Shown here: piece after piece, positions 1 to 10,169 of the stretch
Position numbering within the stretch: the first letter of the stretch is position 1
Layout: each line of letters opens with the position of its first letter
NCBI GenBank assembly: GCA_012839095.1
Contig: DUOA01000100.1
Location: forward strand, 1-32,203
DNA from: Clostridiales bacterium
Lineage (GTDB): Bacteria > Bacillota > Clostridia > Caldicoprobacterales > DTU083
DNA length: 32,203 bases
Direction of reading: 5' to 3'
Position numbers and translations under genes: made by a program
The notes under the pieces: generated by a model
The model's input: the letters and a program-made list of their open reading frames with translations, nothing else
What the model was told of the DNA's origin: nothing
Databases searched by the model: none

Positions 1-959
1 AGCTGATTGAAAACTTGGAGAAGGCAAAAAACAATCGCTCTCTTACCGATTTTATAAACTACTTGCTGGAAGAAACAAACTACAAGTCTGCTGTGACCGA
101 CGAGGATCCCAATGAGGCTGAGAACAGATTTGAGAATATAGCTGAGTTTGTATCTGCTGCCCATGAATTTGAAAATAATAATCCCGGGGCAGGCCTTACC
201 GAGTTTTTGGAAAACATAGCACTTGTGTCAGATATTGACCGGATGGAAGAGGACAATTCCAGATTAAACTCCCCGGTTGCACTTATGACCCTGCACAGTG
301 CCAAGGGACTGGAATTTCCTGTTGTGTTTCTGACAGGCCTGGAAGAGGGACTGTTTCCGCATGCACGCTCTATGGAATCAGAGGAGGAAATTGAGGAAGA
401 AAGGCGGCTCTGCTATGTTGGTATTACCCGTGCCAAGGAACGCTTGTATCTGACTCATACTGAGAGAAGGACACTTTATGGAAATCCGACATTGAATATG
501 CCATCCCGATTTTTGAGGGAACTTCCTGATGAACTTATTGATGATGTCAGTGTCTCCTTTGGAATGGCCGGCAGTGCAGAAGGATACGGCACTCATAGAA
601 AGTATGGGCAGACCTTTGGGAAAAATGTATACGGATCCTTTGCAAAAACTGCAGGCAGCAGCATTGCTGCTGGCAGAAAAACAGGCAATAAGCCTTATGA
701 AATCAGGAATACCACCGGAAGTCCGGCAGTGCCCGGAATCGGATTGGACGGCAGGATCCTGCAACAGCCGGCAGCTCAGAAATCAAAAAACAAGGAGGCA
801 AGATTTCAGCTGGGAGAAAAGGTATACCATGCCAAGTTCGGCAATGGAACAGTGGTTACTATGGAAGGAGACGGCGGCAAACAAACCATTCGCGTAGCAT
901 TTGAACAAGGCGGAATTCGAAGCTTTATGGCAGATATTGCACCACTGGTAAAGGTTTAG
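1..959 (+). CDS. pcrA: ATP-dependent DNA helicase PcrA/UvrD, C-terminal part (5' truncated by window)
   Basis: Only the C-terminal part of this SF1A helicase is present. The frame is open to the left edge (first full codon at position 3), so the true start lies outside. PcrA unwinds DNA 3'-5' in repair and rolling-circle replication and strips RecA and stalled complexes. The late helicase motifs are visible: LMTLHSAKGLEFPVVFLTG (motif V region), then EEERRLCYVGITRAKERL (motif VI, with the arginine that contacts ATP). A low-complexity Gly/Ser-rich linker follows. The last 50 residues (from about FQLGEKVYHAKFGNGTV) form the Tudor-like C-terminal domain that in PcrA binds RNA polymerase. The gene lies 24 bp before ligA, the usual pcrA-ligA pairing of Firmicutes. 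The family call is firm. PcrA is preferred over UvrD or Rep because of the ligA neighbour and the Firmicute context. Confidence 0.93.
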   Translation, partial: LIENLEKAKNNRSLTDFINYLLEETNYKSAVTDEDPNEAENRFENIAEFVSAAHEFENNNPGAGLTEFLENIALVSDIDRMEEDNSRLNSPVALMTLHSAKGLEFPVVFLTGLEEGLFPHARSMESEEEIEEERRLCYVGITRAKERLYLTHTERRTLYGNPTLNMPSRFLRELPDELIDDVSVSFGMAGSAEGYGTHRKYGQTFGKNVYGSFAKTAGSSIAAGRKTGNKPYEIRNTTGSPAVPGIGLDGRILQQPAAQKSKNKEARFQLGEKVYHAKFGNGTVVTMEGDGGKQTIRVAFEQGGIRSFMADIAPLVKV

Positions 960-3035
<2,076 letters not shown>

Positions 3036-3054
3036 AATATAATAAATATCAACA

Positions 3055-3071
3055 GGATTTTTCAAAAATCC
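3055..3071. repeat. AT-rich perfect palindrome downstream of ligA
   Basis: GGATTTTT-C-AAAAATCC is a perfect 8-bp dyad 20 bp after the ligA stop. As RNA it could fold as a 6-bp stem with a 5-nt loop, which is weak for termination and has no following U-run. It could be a weak ligA 3' end or a protein-binding dyad 41 bp upstream of the -35 of the next gene. Confidence 0.35.
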
Positions 3072-3112
3072 AAATAAAGTAAATGAATCTTTAACTTTTC
3101 TACATGTTACGA

Positions 3113-3141
3113 TTGATAAAAATATCAAAATATGATTTAAT
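3113..3141 (+). promoter_or_regulatory. Sigma-A-type promoter of the amidase gene, with a dyad over the -35
   Basis: TTGATA (3113-3118), a 17-nt spacer, then TTTAAT (3136-3141): each hexamer matches consensus at 5 of 6 positions and the spacing is ideal. The expected transcription start is near 3148. The -35 is also the left arm of a dyad TTGATA-AAAA-TATCAA (3113-3128), which could be an operator. That part is inference. Confidence 0.65.
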
Positions 3142-3145
3142 GAAT

Positions 3146-3182
3146 ATGTTGCAGCTGATTTATGATTGCATTGCTGCAACAT
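3146..3182 (+). promoter_or_regulatory. Hairpin at the predicted 5' end of the amidase mRNA
   Basis: ATGTTGCAGC (3146-3155) is perfectly complementary to GCTGCAACAT (3173-3182), with a 17-nt loop. With the promoter at 3113-3141, transcription would begin at the foot of this stem. A stem at the extreme 5' end is a known way to protect Firmicute mRNAs from decay. It ends 33 nt before the start codon and leaves the ribosome-binding site free. A terminator role is less likely because no U-run follows. Confidence 0.5.
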
Positions 3183-3215
3183 TCTTTACCGTGAACAGGG
3201 AGAGGGGGTGAACAC

Positions 3216-5726
3216 ATGAAGAGACAAATCTCCGGTATCTTAATTTTAGCTCTTTTTATGCTGATAATCATCCCAAATACTGTATATGCAGCTCCTGCCT
3301 TAAGAAGAGGAAGTAAGGGCAGCGAAGTGGTTACCTTGCAAAAACGCTTAATTCAGCTGGGATACTTAAATGACACGGCTGATGGAAGCTTCGGCCCTCT
3401 GACTGAAAAGGCGGTAAAAGACTTTCAGAAAGCCCACAACCTGGTTGTTGACGGGGTTGCAGGGCCGAAAACAAGGAGTGTTTTGTTTAGCAGCCAGGCT
3501 AAGCCTGCAGGCAGTTCTTCCAGAGGCAGCAAGAATCAATCCGACCCTGCACCTTCCCAAATGCTGACTGTTACTTTAAGGCGTGGAAGCAAGGGTGAAC
3601 AGGTGAAGATTCTGCAGCAGAAACTTAATGCTCTGGGATTCAACTGCGGTGCAGTGGATGGCAGCTTCGGGGCGAAGACACTGAGTGCGGTGAAGGCATA
3701 TCAGAAGGCCCGCAAGCTGGCAGTGGACGGCGTAGTCGGACCAAAGACAAGGGCAGCTTTGAATTCCGAATTTACTTCGCCGGCACCAACATCCTCTCCG
3801 GCACCAACAACTCAGCCGGAACCTTCCCAGTTGCTGACTGTTACTTTAAGACGCGGAAGCAAGGGGGAACAGGTGAAGATTCTGCAGCGGAAACTCAATG
3901 CTCTGGGATTCAACTGCGGAGCGGTGGATGGCAGCTTCGGCGCAAAGACACTGAGTGCGGTAAAGGCATATCAGAAGGCCCGCAAGCTGGCAGTGGACGG
4001 TGTAGTCGGACCAAAGACAAGGGCGGCTTTAAATTCTGAACTTGTTTCACCTGATCCAACACCGACACCAACGCCAACACCAACGCCGAGTCCTACTCCA
4101 ACACCGACGCCTACTCCAAAGCCTACACCGACACCAACACCGACGCCTACTCCAAAGCCGACACCGACACCAACACCTACTCCGTCGCCAACGCCTACTC
4201 CTGTACCAACCAATCCTCTTACCGTTACCCTGAGAAGAGGAGACAAGGGAAGTCAGGTGGAAATACTGCAGGCAAGGCTGAATGAGTTGGGCTTTAACTG
4301 CGGAGCGGTGGATGGAAGTTTTGGACCGGCTACATATAATGCAGTGATAAACTTTCAAATAGCTTACGGGTTGGAACCGGATGGAGTTGTAGGTCCTCTT
4401 ACCAGGGCAAAGCTCTTTGAAGTTGATCCTATTCCGGTGCCGGCGGAAAGAGAATGGCCTGCAGCCGATGCCCTGAAGGGAAAGGTGGTCATTATCGACC
4501 CGGGCCATGGCGGATATGATCCAGGTGCAGTACATAATGGTGTATATGAGAAAAATCTGGCCCTTGATATAGGCCTCAGGCTGCGTAATATGCTGGAGCA
4601 GGCAGGTGCCACGGTTTACATGACAAGAAGCGATGATCGCTATGTTTCTCTCTTCTACCGTTCTGCTTTTGCCAACAAGGTTGTGCTGGATATGGAAATC
4701 GAAGAGCAGCAAAACAGCAAAGCACAGGCTGAGCAGGAGGTATCCGATAAACAGGCGGAAATATCAGCTTCGGAAGAAGACAGAACCAATCTGGAAGACT
4801 ACAGAGAAATTCTGGTTGAACTGGAAGAGCTGGTTGCACAATATCCGGATATTTTGCTGAATTCATCTGCTGAACAATCCGGTGAACAGTCAGATGAAGA
4901 GGTTGATGATGCACATGATGAAGGCGAATCCTCGGAGGAAACAGCAAGTGAAATTGAAGAGGAGATAATCCGTAAACTGGCATTGGCTGATGAACTGCGC
5001 AGTGCATTGAGCCAGAAGGTTAAGGATCAGATTTATCTTGGAAATGAAACGCTAACTATAGAACAACTTTCCGAGTTAAATCAAATTATTGTTTCGCTGG
5101 ATTCTGCAGCTGACAGTATCAATCTTGAAATTCAGACACTGGAACAGGAAATGCAGGCAGCAGCCGGCAGGATAACAGCTTGTGAAACGGAAATAGCTGA
5201 ACTAAAGAGATTGTTGAACGGATTCCAGGCCTACTTTGACAATCCTGCCTATAAGGAGCGTACGGGTATCTACCAATATGGAACATCCAGAACGGCATCC
5301 GAGGATCTCAAAAAGGTAATGGATTTGACACGTGAAAAGTATCAGAAAGATGTGATATACGTATCCATTCACCTGAATGCTACAGTTGAATCCACTCAGA
5401 CTTATATTTCCGGGATGTATCTGTTTTATCGCAACAACAGTCCCTCTACCAATACCAATTACTATAAGAACTACAATACGGATGAACGTTATAAGTTGTC
5501 CCTCCTCATGCTGCAGGAGACTAACAAAGCGACTGATTTCGCCCAGAATTCATCCAAACCTCTGGCAGGCGATTACAGTGTGCTCAGGGAAAACAACCTG
5601 GTTTCCACCTTGGTTGAAGTAGGTTTTATGAACAATCCAAATGATCTGGCTATGGTAGTTAAAGATTCTGTCCGCGAGGATGCTGCCTATGGTATGCTGA
5701 AAGGCATTGTTGCGTATTTCAAGTAA
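3216..5726 (+). CDS. Secreted N-acetylmuramoyl-L-alanine amidase with four peptidoglycan-binding domains and a split catalytic domain
   Basis: The 836-residue product cleaves the amide bond between N-acetylmuramic acid and the stem peptide. A signal peptide (about 1-26: charged MKRQ, hydrophobic core, cut near VYAAPA) exports it. Four PG_binding_1 domains follow (about 28-90, 118-181, 208-271, 335-401); the second and third are nearly identical. A Pro-Thr linker lies at 281-332. The Amidase_3 domain starts near 421. Its zinc ligands H431 (DPGHGG), E445 (YEKNLAL) and H719 (SIHLNA) and catalytic E801 (VEVGF) are all present. About 215 acidic, heptad-like residues (about 492-706) are inserted between the second and third zinc ligands, which is unusual for this fold. 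The ATG at 3216 follows a GAGGGGGTG ribosome-binding site. The gene is monocistronic, between its own promoter and a terminator at 5783. It may act in cell separation, growth or sporulation; the sequence does not say which. Confidence 0.93.
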   Translation: MKRQISGILILALFMLIIIPNTVYAAPALRRGSKGSEVVTLQKRLIQLGYLNDTADGSFGPLTEKAVKDFQKAHNLVVDGVAGPKTRSVLFSSQAKPAGSSSRGSKNQSDPAPSQMLTVTLRRGSKGEQVKILQQKLNALGFNCGAVDGSFGAKTLSAVKAYQKARKLAVDGVVGPKTRAALNSEFTSPAPTSSPAPTTQPEPSQLLTVTLRRGSKGEQVKILQRKLNALGFNCGAVDGSFGAKTLSAVKAYQKARKLAVDGVVGPKTRAALNSELVSPDPTPTPTPTPTPSPTPTPTPTPKPTPTPTPTPTPKPTPTPTPTPSPTPTPVPTNPLTVTLRRGDKGSQVEILQARLNELGFNCGAVDGSFGPATYNAVINFQIAYGLEPDGVVGPLTRAKLFEVDPIPVPAEREWPAADALKGKVVIIDPGHGGYDPGAVHNGVYEKNLALDIGLRLRNMLEQAGATVYMTRSDDRYVSLFYRSAFANKVVLDMEIEEQQNSKAQAEQEVSDKQAEISASEEDRTNLEDYREILVELEELVAQYPDILLNSSAEQSGEQSDEEVDDAHDEGESSEETASEIEEEIIRKLALADELRSALSQKVKDQIYLGNETLTIEQLSELNQIIVSLDSAADSINLEIQTLEQEMQAAAGRITACETEIAELKRLLNGFQAYFDNPAYKERTGIYQYGTSRTASEDLKKVMDLTREKYQKDVIYVSIHLNATVESTQTYISGMYLFYRNNSPSTNTNYYKNYNTDERYKLSLLMLQETNKATDFAQNSSKPLAGDYSVLRENNLVSTLVEVGFMNNPNDLAMVVKDSVREDAAYGMLKGIVAYFK
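3551..4040 (+). repeat. Tandem near-identical DNA repeat encoding peptidoglycan-binding domains 2 and 3
   Basis: Positions 3551-3770 and 3821-4040 are direct copies with an exact 270-bp (90-codon) offset. They differ mainly at scattered third positions. This indicates a recent duplication or ongoing homogenisation within the amidase gene. Domains 1 and 4 are clearly more divergent. Confidence 0.9.
4056..4211 (+). repeat. Low-complexity Pro-Thr codon repeat (PTPTP linker)
   Basis: About 50 codons alternate proline (CCA/CCG/CCT) and threonine (ACA/ACG/ACT), with occasional Ser or Lys. The units are multiples of six bases, and a block CCTACTCCAAAGCC recurs. It encodes a flexible extracellular linker. 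Such tracts readily change in unit number without breaking the frame. The opposite strand reads as Gly-Val repeats only as a shadow. Confidence 0.9.
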
Positions 5727-5782
5727 ATTAATGGTTTGAATTTGGTTTTTTATTTTATATTAAGTAAAAAGCATTACTATGA

Positions 5783-5835
5783 AATCCCCTGGTGATCCGG
5801 CAAGGCAATGCCGAATCCCGGGGGTTGTTTTTATT
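5783..5835 (+). terminator. Intrinsic terminator of the amidase gene
   Basis: Outer arms AATCCCCTGG and CCGGGGGTT (one mismatch, one wobble) enclose an inner stem CGGCA/TGCCG with a 6-nt loop. The structure is followed directly by TTGTTTTTATT. GC-rich stem plus U-run is a good rho-independent terminator, 57 bp after the amidase stop and well before gatC. Confidence 0.8.
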
Positions 5836-5932
5836 AATCATATAATTCTGCCGGTCTATGCTATGGAATAACAAAGCTTTGGAAAGTAAAGCCTAATACT
5901 GTAATGACATTATTGCAAAGAGGAGCATTAAA

Positions 5933-6136
5933 ATGAAAATAACCGCTGAATATGTGGAATCCATGGCAAGGCTGTCCTGCATCAGGTTAACGGAGGAAGA
6001 GAAGACCGCATTTGCCATGGAACTGGATATGATAATGAACTACTTGGACAATTTGAAGAATGCTGATACCAGAGGAGTGGAGCCAACCTCTTTTGTGGAA
6101 ATAAATAAGATAACTCTGCCGGATAAAGGTACATGA
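5933..6136 (+). CDS. gatC: Short GatC-like subunit of Asp/Glu-tRNA amidotransferase
   Basis: GatC is the small chaperone-like subunit that holds GatA and GatB together in the tRNA-dependent amidotransferase forming Gln-tRNA(Gln) or Asn-tRNA(Asn). The N-terminal half is recognisable: ITAEYVESMARLSCIRLTEEE, then the L(D)xIMNYLDNLKNADTRGVEPTS signature. At 67 residues it is about 30 shorter than usual (about 95). It stops just where the conserved C-terminal tail that wraps GatA should begin. A different frame downstream (from about 6132) gives only a vague echo of that tail (DQQKQMNAF), so a frameshift is possible but unproven. The ATG at 5933 follows AAGAGGAGC. It lies 78 bp before gatA. Identity is probable; full function is uncertain. 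Confidence 0.7.
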   Translation: MKITAEYVESMARLSCIRLTEEEKTAFAMELDMIMNYLDNLKNADTRGVEPTSFVEINKITLPDKGT

Positions 6137-6214
6137 TCAGCAGAAGCAAATGAATGCCTTTCTCTCTGCAGGTCATATCTTAAGCCGCCAGGAATCGGTG
6201 AATAAAGGAAGTGA

Positions 6215-7702
6215 ATGGATATGGAACTCTATAAACTGACAATACATGAAGCATCAGATCTGCTGCACAGGGGAGAAATATCTTCCAGGGAACTGACAAA
6301 ATCGGTACTGGAGCGGATTGAAGCAACAGAAAGCAAGCTCCACTCCTTTATTTCCATACATCCTGAAGCTGCTTTGAAACAGGCAGATAAGGCTGACTGG
6401 CTCCGGGAAAACCCAAACTCTAAAGAACTGCATGTGCTTACAGGAATTCCTTTCGCATTAAAAGACAATATTTGTACCAGGGGAATCCGTACCACCTGTG
6501 CATCACGGCTTATGGAGCAGTTTAATCCTTCCATTGACGGAGCAGTGGTAAAAAAGCTGAAGAACGCTCATGCCGTTTTGATAGGAAAGCTGAATATGGA
6601 CGAGTTTGCCATCGGCTCCTCAGGGGAGAGCTCGATTTTTCCTCATACCCGCAACCCATGGGCTGCAGACAGAGTACCCGGCGGCTCAAGCGGCGGCTCA
6701 GCTGCTTCTGTTGCAGCAGACCAGGTGTTGTTTTCACTGGGCTCCGATACAGGAGGCTCAATAAGGCAGCCGGCATCATTTTGCGGCATTACGGGTATGA
6801 AGCCAAGCTTTGGTGCAGTTTCAGGTTATGGCCTTATTCCTTTTGCCACCTCATTGGATCAACTGGGTCCTATGTGCAAGGATGTAACTGATTGCGCAAT
6901 TGTTATGAATGTCATAACAGGCTTTGATCCTATGGACAGAATGTCGGCAAAAATCAGTCATCCGGACTACACTTCTTATTTGAAGCAAGATGTATCCGGA
7001 ATGCGAATAGGACTGCTGCGTGGATGGATGGAAGGTACTATTAGCGGCGATGTCCGAATGGCAATAGAAAAGGCTGCAAAATTGTACCAGGATATGGGCG
7101 CATGGATTGAGGAAATAACACTGCCTCATATGGAATATGCAGTATCTGCCTATCTGTTGATTTCATCTGCTGAAGCTTCACATAACCTGACCGCAGGGAA
7201 AGGTATGCGCATGGGTTATAAGGAAGGTGAGATTTGCGAGTTGGATGAACTGGCTGTTGGCAGCGGCTTGCAAAGCCTCGGTGCGTCGGTCAAGAAGCGA
7301 ATTCTATTGGGAAATACAGGGCTTTGCAATGATAATTATGAGATATATTACAAAGAAGCTCTCAAACTCAGGACGCTTATCAAGGAGGATTTTGACCGGG
7401 TCTTTGAGAAATGTGATCTTATTTTAACTCCTACCAACCCGGATACTGCTTTTCTCTTCGGGGAAATGGAAATAAATGTTATTGAGATGTACAAATACGA
7501 TGCTTATACGGTTCCTGTGAATCTGGCAGGATTACCTGCTGTTTCCATTCCCTGTGGATTCGATTCCAAAGGACTGCCCATAGGCATGCAGCTGATTGGC
7601 AGGCTTTATGGAGAGGGGGCTTTGCTGCAAGCCTCCTATGCCTTTGAGCAAAATACGGATCATCATATAAAGAGTCCTGTGCTAATTACCTCCACGGATT
7701 AG
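6215..7702 (+). CDS. gatA: Asp-tRNA(Asn)/Glu-tRNA(Gln) amidotransferase subunit A
   Basis: The 495-residue product belongs to the amidase signature family. It hydrolyses glutamine and passes ammonia to GatB for conversion of Glu-tRNA(Gln) or Asp-tRNA(Asn). The Lys-cisSer-Ser triad is intact: K83 (ALKDNI), S158 (PGGSSGGSAA) and S182 (GSDTGGSIRQPA). The family block NMDEFAIGSS is present, although the region after it (GESSIFPHTRNPW, FGAVSGYGLIPF) is slightly off the common consensus. The start may be the ATG at 6215 or the one two codons later at 6221; both follow AAAGGAAGTG. No gatB follows: the next gene is convergent and only 2 bp separate the stop codons. gatB must be elsewhere, or this is a second, divergent gatCA pair. 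Confidence 0.88.
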   Translation: MDMELYKLTIHEASDLLHRGEISSRELTKSVLERIEATESKLHSFISIHPEAALKQADKADWLRENPNSKELHVLTGIPFALKDNICTRGIRTTCASRLMEQFNPSIDGAVVKKLKNAHAVLIGKLNMDEFAIGSSGESSIFPHTRNPWAADRVPGGSSGGSAASVAADQVLFSLGSDTGGSIRQPASFCGITGMKPSFGAVSGYGLIPFATSLDQLGPMCKDVTDCAIVMNVITGFDPMDRMSAKISHPDYTSYLKQDVSGMRIGLLRGWMEGTISGDVRMAIEKAAKLYQDMGAWIEEITLPHMEYAVSAYLLISSAEASHNLTAGKGMRMGYKEGEICELDELAVGSGLQSLGASVKKRILLGNTGLCNDNYEIYYKEALKLRTLIKEDFDRVFEKCDLILTPTNPDTAFLFGEMEINVIEMYKYDAYTVPVNLAGLPAVSIPCGFDSKGLPIGMQLIGRLYGEGALLQASYAFEQNTDHHIKSPVLITSTD

Positions 7703-7704
7703 AT

Positions 7705-9012
7705 TCATTGACCCAAAAAGAAGTCAAATAATGCTTTCAGTGACCGGAGGGATGAAATATCCAGTTTGATTCCGGCAGCGGGACTGAAACGGCTTTCTTC
7801 ATCCAATAAGGAAAGCAGGCTGGAACAGAGAAAAAATATATCACCTTGATTCACGATTCCTTTACGGTCCCAGTCCACTTCCAGGCGGGGATACATAAGA
7901 CGCACCCTTTTTGGGAATACGGTTCGAACATAGGGTTTGTCCTTTATTTGTGCCTTTCCTTCACGGTAAAGAAATATCCACCTTAGCAGTTTTCGGAACT
8001 CCTGATTATGATTTTGATTATAGGATTGAATCAGAAATTCTAAAAAGGAATCAATTATATTATTGATGACAGCTTTTTGATCAGACTGGTCAGCAGAATA
8101 TCTGGCTATGTTATTCAGGCATGTCAACAGGGCACCGGTATCAAAGGCTGTATAACTGATGCTTTTGCGTTTGAATGCAAATAAATCAAAAGCATCTACA
8201 TAGGCAATCTGATACAGATTGCTGAAGAACTCGAATATTTCTTCCAGCACATAATCCAGTTGAATTAAGGTATAGGACCGCAGCAAGGCATCAAGTATAA
8301 AAAATTGTTGTCCCATGGATGCTGAACTGAAGCCATCGATGCCATAATGGAACAACCCGGAGCGGTTTTTTCGATTCAATACTTCAAGCACCAGAGATGT
8401 AAGAAAGCCGCTTCTTTGATGCACATTATTCTGTTTCTGCCATGCTGATATTGCCCGTATAATGCAAGCCAACTCCATTGTACTTAATCTAAGGGTATCA
8501 ATTTCTGCTGAAAGATTATCATATAAGCTTTGTAAACCCAGCTGATAATCGCCGGCATCATCAGGGGAAATTCCGGATTGAAGGAAATAAGCTCCGCCCT
8601 CCAATACAGAAGCCAGTTCTTCCCGGGTACAGGTGTATTCCTTCTGATACTCCAGGCAATACTGAAGCTGCAAAGCGGCAGTGGTCTTCCATTCCATATT
8701 AGAAAAAGGTTTTGCCAGGCAGGATTCCAACCTGTAATCAGGAAGGATGGCAGCCAGACGGGACAGGACCTGAATGCTGAAGCCTGTCGTTTTCAGACAG
8801 GGACGATCAGCTTTGGAAGTTTTTTTCATTCGGGTACCGGCTGCTTTCTCATACCATGCAGCTATGGGTTGTACGGACATGCTGCGCAGGGAAGCATCCT
8901 CCGAATGCTGCCACTTTATCAATGGAAGTGCCGCTTCCGATAAATACAAGATAGACGTTGTCTGGATAATAACGAAATCCAGAACGGGGTTTCCTGTTAT
9001 TGACAAACCCAT
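7705..9012 (-). CDS. Uncharacterised 435-residue protein
   Basis: I do not recognise this family. It is a genuine gene. It has a long uninterrupted frame and a strong Shine-Dalgarno (GGAGGT five bases before the ATG at 9012), and it fills the space between gatA and yicC. The product lacks a signal peptide or clear membrane segment. It looks mostly alpha-helical, with many Leu-rich amphipathic stretches. The best-marked region is about 215-310 (SGLFHYGIDGFSSASMGQQF, then YVDAFDLFAFKRKSISYTAF), which recalls helical-toroid carbohydrate-active enzymes only superficially. The C-terminal part carries a basic segment (FPKRVRLMYPRLEVDWDRKG). It stands alone on the minus strand, convergent with gatA and divergent from yicC, so it is probably transcribed from its own promoter between 9013 and about 9100. 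Function unknown. Confidence 0.8.
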   Translation of the reverse strand: MGLSITGNPVLDFVIIQTTSILYLSEAALPLIKWQHSEDASLRSMSVQPIAAWYEKAAGTRMKKTSKADRPCLKTTGFSIQVLSRLAAILPDYRLESCLAKPFSNMEWKTTAALQLQYCLEYQKEYTCTREELASVLEGGAYFLQSGISPDDAGDYQLGLQSLYDNLSAEIDTLRLSTMELACIIRAISAWQKQNNVHQRSGFLTSLVLEVLNRKNRSGLFHYGIDGFSSASMGQQFFILDALLRSYTLIQLDYVLEEIFEFFSNLYQIAYVDAFDLFAFKRKSISYTAFDTGALLTCLNNIARYSADQSDQKAVINNIIDSFLEFLIQSYNQNHNQEFRKLLRWIFLYREGKAQIKDKPYVRTVFPKRVRLMYPRLEVDWDRKGIVNQGDIFFLCSSLLSLLDEESRFSPAAGIKLDISSLRSLKALFDFFLGQ

Positions 9013-9263
9013 GAGATACCTCCAAACATAATTTTGCTTATACTATGGATATGCAGATAAGGGGCAATGTAGAAATGTTATTGAATTTTAGATGCATGGT
9101 ATTACAGCCGGTGAATCGGTATTTCCAAACACAGATTCTTCAGGAGGGCGGACTTTCTATGAAAAGCTTGCAAAGAATGCCGAAACTGGGCTATAATACA
9201 AGGAAGAATATTTTATATTTACAGCCGGAAGCTACGGTATGTAAAGGAGAAAGGGCAGGGCTT

Positions 9264-10142
9264 ATGATCAGGAGCATGACGGGTTTTGGCCGGGGCAGGG
9301 CAGAAAATGACAACAGGGAGATTACCATAGAATTGAAAACTGTCAATCACCGCTATCTGGATATAAGCCTGCGTATGCCGCGGGCCCTGTCTATTTTGGA
9401 AGATGATGCAAGGAGACATATCCAGCATAGACTTTCACGGGGACGAGTTGAGGTCCATGTCAGCTATAAAAGCAAAGCAAAGAACGGTATTGAAGTTACT
9501 CTCAACGAACCGGCAGCAGATGCATATTATTCCGCATTTTTGAATCTGACTGAAAGGTTCGGCCTGGAAGGCAAACCGGATCTGGCTGTTATGTCCGGTA
9601 TGGACGATATATTTATCATTACCGAGCCTGAGGAAGACGAAAATGAATTGAGGCGTCTGTTTTTTTCTGCTTTGGATGACGCTCTTCAAGTGGCATTGGA
9701 TATGCGCTGCAAGGAAGGAAACTTCCTGGCTGAGGATATCGGCGCGCGCTGTCGTGTCATTGGTGATATGCTAAGTAATGTAGAGCAGCGTTCTCCTCTT
9801 GTAGTGGATGAATATCGTTACAAGCTGGAACAGAGACTGAAGGAACTTCTGAACAACACGGAGCTGGATGAAGTGCGGTTTCAGACAGAGGTAGCATATT
9901 TTGCCGAACGTTCAAATATCACAGAAGAGATTATACGACTGAAGAGTCATCTGGCACAGCTGCAGAAAACCCTGAGTACAGGTGGTTCTGTTGGCAGAAA
10001 GCTTGATTTCATCGTACAGGAGATGAACCGTGAAGTCAATACAATAGGCTCTAAATCATCGGATATAGAGATCACCAATCATGTAGTTAACATAAAAAGT
10101 GAAATAGAAAAAATACGCGAGCAGATTCAGAACATAGAATAG
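9264..10142 (+). CDS. yicC: YicC family endoribonuclease/RNA-turnover protein
   Basis: The protein matches the YicC/YloC family throughout: it opens with MIRSMTGFGRGRAE, continues with KTVNHRYLDISLRMPR, and ends with the DUF1732 region (EVAYFAERSNITEEIIRLKSH, GRKLDFIVQEMNRE, NTIGSK). Family members are reported to act in RNA degradation. From this ATG the length is 292 residues, the family norm. An in-frame ATG at 9159 with a good AGGAGG 11 bp upstream would add 35 non-conserved residues, and the frame is open back to 9045, so the true start is not settled. The ATG at 9264 has only a loose GGAGAAAGGGCAGGG ribosome-binding region. The gene heads the long operon running to thiN and is followed 27 bp later by remA, as in B. 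subtilis. Confidence 0.92.
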   Translation: MIRSMTGFGRGRAENDNREITIELKTVNHRYLDISLRMPRALSILEDDARRHIQHRLSRGRVEVHVSYKSKAKNGIEVTLNEPAADAYYSAFLNLTERFGLEGKPDLAVMSGMDDIFIITEPEEDENELRRLFFSALDDALQVALDMRCKEGNFLAEDIGARCRVIGDMLSNVEQRSPLVVDEYRYKLEQRLKELLNNTELDEVRFQTEVAYFAERSNITEEIIRLKSHLAQLQKTLSTGGSVGRKLDFIVQEMNREVNTIGSKSSDIEITNHVVNIKSEIEKIREQIQNIE

Positions 10143-10169
10143 CAAGTCAAGAAAGCAGGGATATGAAAT

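Noticed and set aside
4056-4211. CRISPR-like short repeats
   Set aside because: The repeats are in-frame Pro-Thr codons with no unique spacers; no CRISPR array or cas gene is in the window.
3971-4246. Minus-strand ORF of Gly-Val repeats
   Set aside because: It is the antisense reading of the Pro-Thr codon tract in the amidase gene, with no start signal of its own.
6132-6235. Continuation of GatC in another frame (DQQKQMNAF...)
   Set aside because: Resemblance to the GatC tail is too weak to annotate a frameshifted gene; reported only as a possibility.
9013-9100. Sporulation-sigma promoter for the 435-residue gene (CATAGTATA on the minus strand)
   Set aside because: The -10 resembles sigma-K/E elements but no suitable -35 was found at the right spacing.
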